Under the pieces are notes generated by a model. That model was not told the DNA's origin, searched no databases, and was given only the letters and a program-made list of their open reading frames with translations. Shown here piece by piece: positions 61,782 through 64,000 of a DNA stretch of 64,000 nucleotides. The translations under genes and the position numbers were made by a program. Numbering within the stretch: position 1 is the first letter of the stretch; each line of letters starts with the position of its first letter. The stretch is taken from positions 2,047,204-2,111,203 of the forward strand of contig NZ_JAPNKE010000002.1 in the NCBI RefSeq assembly GCF_026626665.1, read 5' to 3'. Source of the stretch: Nannocystis pusilla. GTDB lineage: Bacteria > Myxococcota_A > Polyangia > Nannocystales > Nannocystaceae.

Positions 61782-62796
61782 CGCGTCTCCTGGGCGCCGG
61801 TGCAGGGGACGGGGATGACCAGGACCACGCGGTTGACGTCGCGCTGGAGCGTGCTTTTATTCTTGGGCTCCTGGCCGGCGCGGACGGCCGCGAACGCGGC
61901 GGCGAGGCGCTCGCTGTCGGTGCGGCTGACGGCGATCGGGGTCTGGGTGCCGGCGTATTGTTCACGAAGGACTCGAGCTCGACGGGTCGGTCGCTCGGGG
62001 CGCCCCAGCCGATCAGCATCGGGCCCTGGCCGCGCTCGCTCGGCTTGTCGCGGCCGAGCGCCTGGTCGATGAGCCGCTCGACCGCGTTGATCCGCCGCAG
62101 GGCCAGCGCGTGATCGTCGGCAGGCTTGCCGTCGGGGCTCGAGCGGCCGATGACGAACAGCATCTTGGCCTCGCGCAGGGCCTTGGCGTGGCGCGCGAGC
62201 TCGCCGACGATGTAGGGGCGCGCGGCCGGAGCGGGCCAGGGCTGGCGCGCCTGCGGCTCGCCCGTGGGGAAGTAGACGACGAGCCGGTCGGGGAAGGCGC
62301 CGAGCAGCGCGTTCATCTGGTCGTCGTCGGCGAGCAGGGCCCGCCACTCGTCGGCGCTGCAGCCCTCGCCGCCCTCGACGCGGTCTTGCACGCTGGTGCG
62401 CCGCTTCAGGCAGGCCTGCGTCAGCTGCGAGACGGCCTTCTCGACCACCGGATCGCCGCAGGTCGGCGCCGGGACCTCGGGCTCCTCGGGCGGGCGGCAG
62501 CGGAGGTCGGCGCCGCAGCGCAGGCCGACGTCGCACGGGCAGTCGCGGCACTGCTCGCCGCGCTGCGCGACCTGGGGCTCCTCCTGCGGCGTGCACTCGC
62601 CGTGGACGCACCACTGGCCGTCGGGGCACTGCTCTTCGTCGGGGCGGCGCGGATCGCATTGCTGGACGTCGCTCGCGTCGACGGCGGCGGTCGGCAGCGA
62701 GACCACGGCCCAGGCCACGAACAACACCATCGCCCAGACGCCGGCCGTCAGGGCGATCAAGGTCACGGTGATCCGGTCGATCGCCATCGAAGTCAT
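61778..62796 (-). CDS. Cys-rich membrane protein with OmpA-like domain, one frameshift
   Basis: The ~340-residue protein has an N-terminal anchor (IDRITVTLIALTAGVWAM...LFVAWAVVSL). A disulfide-type module follows (~40-105; QCDPRRPDEEQCPDGQWCVHG, GEQCRDCPCDVGLRCGAD). A domain with AKMLFVIGRSSPDGKPADD and LALRRINAVERLIDQ resembles the peptidoglycan-binding OmpA fold. A missing base at ~61962 shifts the frame before the end RVVLVIPVPCTGAQETR. The ATG at 62796 overlaps the stop of the short frame before it (ATGA). It is probably periplasmic and depends on disulfide formation. Confidence 0.7.
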
Positions 62797-62970
62797 CGCT
62801 CCGCGCCAAGGGTACTGGCCCAGACGCCGGCCATCAGGGCGATCAGGGTCACGGTGATCCGGTCGATCGCCATCGAAGTCATCGCTCCGCGCCAAGGGTA
62901 CTGGCCCAGACGGCGGCCGTCGGGGAGATCGAGGTCACGGTGATCCGATCGATCGCCATCGTCGTCGTCA
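62733..62970. repeat. 86-bp direct tandem repeat, about 2.7 copies
   Basis: GGTCACGGTGATCCG recurs at 62761, 62847 and 62933, exactly 86 bases apart. Copies 1 and 2 are almost identical across the unit, including GCCATCGAAGTCATCGCTCC; copy 3 is partial and more diverged. Each copy carries the start and first ~20 codons of the Cys-rich OmpA-like gene. Since 86 is not divisible by three, successive copies fall in different frames. Confidence 0.95.
62793..62882 (-). CDS. short coupled reading frame from the tandem repeat, copy 2
   Basis: MTSMAIDRITVTLIALMAG starts at 62882. It copies the N-terminus of the OmpA-like protein, then changes to VWASTLGAER and stops at the ATGA where the next gene begins (29 residues). 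It starts by ATGA overlap with the frame before it. Either it is a by-product of the duplication or it relays ribosomes to the downstream gene. The hydrophobic middle would insert in a membrane. Confidence 0.45.
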   Translation of the reverse strand: MTSMAIDRITVTLIALMAGVWASTLGAER

Positions 62971-62971
62971 C
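62879..62971 (-). CDS. short coupled reading frame from the tandem repeat, copy 3
   Basis: The GTG at 62971 overlaps the stop of the VKOR gene (GTGA); an ATG lies at 62959. The 30-residue product MTTTMAIDRITVTSISPTA ends VWASTLGAER at 62879, overlapping the next start. The diverged middle (SISPTA for LIALMA) shows this copy is older or less constrained. Confidence 0.4.
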   Translation of the reverse strand: MTTTMAIDRITVTSISPTAAVWASTLGAER

Positions 62972-64000
62972 TTCGCGCCGGGGGCCTCGACGAGCTTGAG
63001 GATCTTGCCGGCGCTGGTGGCCGGCATGGCCTGGTCGAGGTGCAGCGCTCCGTCGACGATCGGCACCACGAAGGCCTGCGGCACGCCGACCCGGCCGCCG
63101 CGGGCCTTCACCCACGACAAGAGGTAGCGCTGCTGGGCCGCCAGCGCGGCCGAGGCCTCCTCGCCGTCGATGCAGGTGCGCAGCTTGCCGCCGGGGCCGA
63201 GCGCCTCGGCGACCTCGGCGAGCGCCTTCTCGACCTTGTCGGTGGTGAACCGCGGCGCCTCGGTGTCCTGCAGGTCGAACAGCGCGGCCAGACCGTCGAG
63301 GCCGCGGCCGGGGGCCAGCCGCTCGGCGCACAGGGCCGCCAGCGCGCCGAGGCAGGCGTTGTTGCTGCGCGCCTCGCCGTGGGTCTGCGGCTTGCCGTCG
63401 CCGTCGACGAACTCGTGCGAGGGCAAGTAGCGCTCGTCGCAGTTGGCCCGCGGGAACAGGTAGACCCACAGCTCGGCCCCGTGGGCGCGCAGGCGCGGCA
63501 GCGACTGCTGCAGGAGGTGGAGCTCGCGGCGGCACAGCGGGCAGGTCGGGTCGACGAAGAGCATCACCGCGGCGCGCGGAGCGTCGACGGTGGCCGCGAT
63601 GGTGACGGGCGGCGGATCGGGCGGCGGCGGCGGGCAGGTCACCGAGCGCGCGGCGAGCTGGTAGGCGAGGGCGGTCCCGCCGGTGGCGAGCGCCCAGATC
63701 AGGACGGCCCGCGCGGCGCCGACTCTCGCCTGTCCTTCAGGGCAGGTGGGCGCGGCGCCGCGGACCAGCAGGGCGCCGATGAACGCGACGGTCAAGGTGC
63801 CGTACAGCGCGACGCAGAACGGGCACATGTGCGCGAACTGGGTGAAGGCGTACAGGCCGAGCGCGAGCGACACCGCGACCCCGAGCGCGCCGAGGGCGAG
63901 CAGCGCGGGCGCGGCGACCTCGGCCAGCGGCCCGCGCCGGCGCAGCACCGCGGCCGCCAGGAACATGGTCGTCACGACATGTCCGATCGACCATACGCCG
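62968..64000 (-). CDS. VKOR-thioredoxin fusion (oxidative protein folding), 5' end beyond the window
   Basis: The frame runs open to the window edge (GVWSIGHVVTTMFLAAAVL). Three or four transmembrane helices follow, the third starting HMCPFCVALYGTLTVAF, whose CPFC is the vitamin K epoxide reductase redox centre. After a Pro-rich linker (CPPPPPDPPP), a thioredoxin-fold domain with PTCPLCRRELHLLQQ forms the partner active site, with DsbA-like extra cysteines (NNACLGALAALCAERL). The pair would oxidise secreted proteins, with electrons passed to quinone. It leads an operon of Cys-rich membrane proteins joined by overlapping stop-starts. Confidence 0.88.
   Translation of the reverse strand, partial: GVWSIGHVVTTMFLAAAVLRRRGPLAEVAAPALLALGALGVAVSLALGLYAFTQFAHMCPFCVALYGTLTVAFIGALLVRGAAPTCPEGQARVGAARAVLIWALATGGTALAYQLAARSVTCPPPPPDPPPVTIAATVDAPRAAVMLFVDPTCPLCRRELHLLQQSLPRLRAHGAELWVYLFPRANCDERYLPSHEFVDGDGKPQTHGEARSNNACLGALAALCAERLAPGRGLDGLAALFDLQDTEAPRFTTDKVEKALAEVAEALGPGGKLRTCIDGEEASAALAAQQRYLLSWVKARGGRVGVPQAFVVPIVDGALHLDQAMPATSAGKILKLVEAPGAK

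Overview
This 64 kb window is very GC-rich (around 70% by eye). It carries many lipoproteins with Thr/Ser-rich linkers (for example TTGVPTTGP), FG-GAP and beta-propeller surface proteins, a large hybrid histidine kinase and a short-loop NtrC-like regulator. That combination suggests a myxobacterium, most like the Nannocystis/Plesiocystis group. This is an inference from gene style; no rRNA or tRNA gene is present to test it.

Layout. 1-3439 (minus) is an arginine operon: an N-acetylornithine carbamoyltransferase-type argF', argG and an argE-family deacetylase that contains a repeat tract. 3440-5535 is a frameshifted TetR/methyltransferase/glyoxalase-fragment cluster. 5551-6691 is a five-repeat zinc-ribbon protein. 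6990-11366 is carAB, which supplies the carbamoyl phosphate used by argF'. 11367-19359 holds an 11-copy repeat array, two unrecognised proteins, two secreted lipoproteins, a cystathionine beta-synthase/cysteine synthase-type enzyme and another lipoprotein. 19657-32878 holds a DUF5335/coiled-coil pair, a run of surface proteins including two tandem paralogous propeller lipoproteins, a CASTOR/POLLUX-like RCK channel protein and a large exported protein. 33186-35928 holds a CYTH-like protein and a low-GC AIPR-type putative phage-defence gene. 36334-55242 holds a phospholipase D, a GAF-PAS3-kinase-receiver protein, lipoproteins, a Na+/H+ antiporter, Smr, cupin, ABM, a V4R/AAA regulator, an NTF2-like protein, an S53 peptidase and a beta-helix lipoprotein. 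55362-61533 is a two-gene unit made of an Hsp90-like GHKL ATPase and a ~1,530-residue partner. 61620-64000 (minus) is a redox/Cys-rich operon led by a VKOR-thioredoxin fusion.

Two window-wide signals matter for anyone using this annotation. First, a short hairpin family (core TGTCC-N3..6-GGACA, often ending in GG or TG) is scattered through the window. It occurs as arrays, as hairpins at gene 3' ends and between convergent genes, and inside coding sequence (clearly in argE and carA). Second, about twenty otherwise convincing genes, including carB, change reading frame once or twice, and usually restoring a single base would rejoin the frames. I treat these as single genes with probable sequencing indels, but true decay cannot be excluded, especially for 3840-5535.

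The most system-like candidates are the GHKL ATPase plus giant protein pair, the Mrr-like/AIPR gene, and the VKOR operon in which an 86-bp tandem repeat has created a chain of stop-start-overlapping short reading frames.
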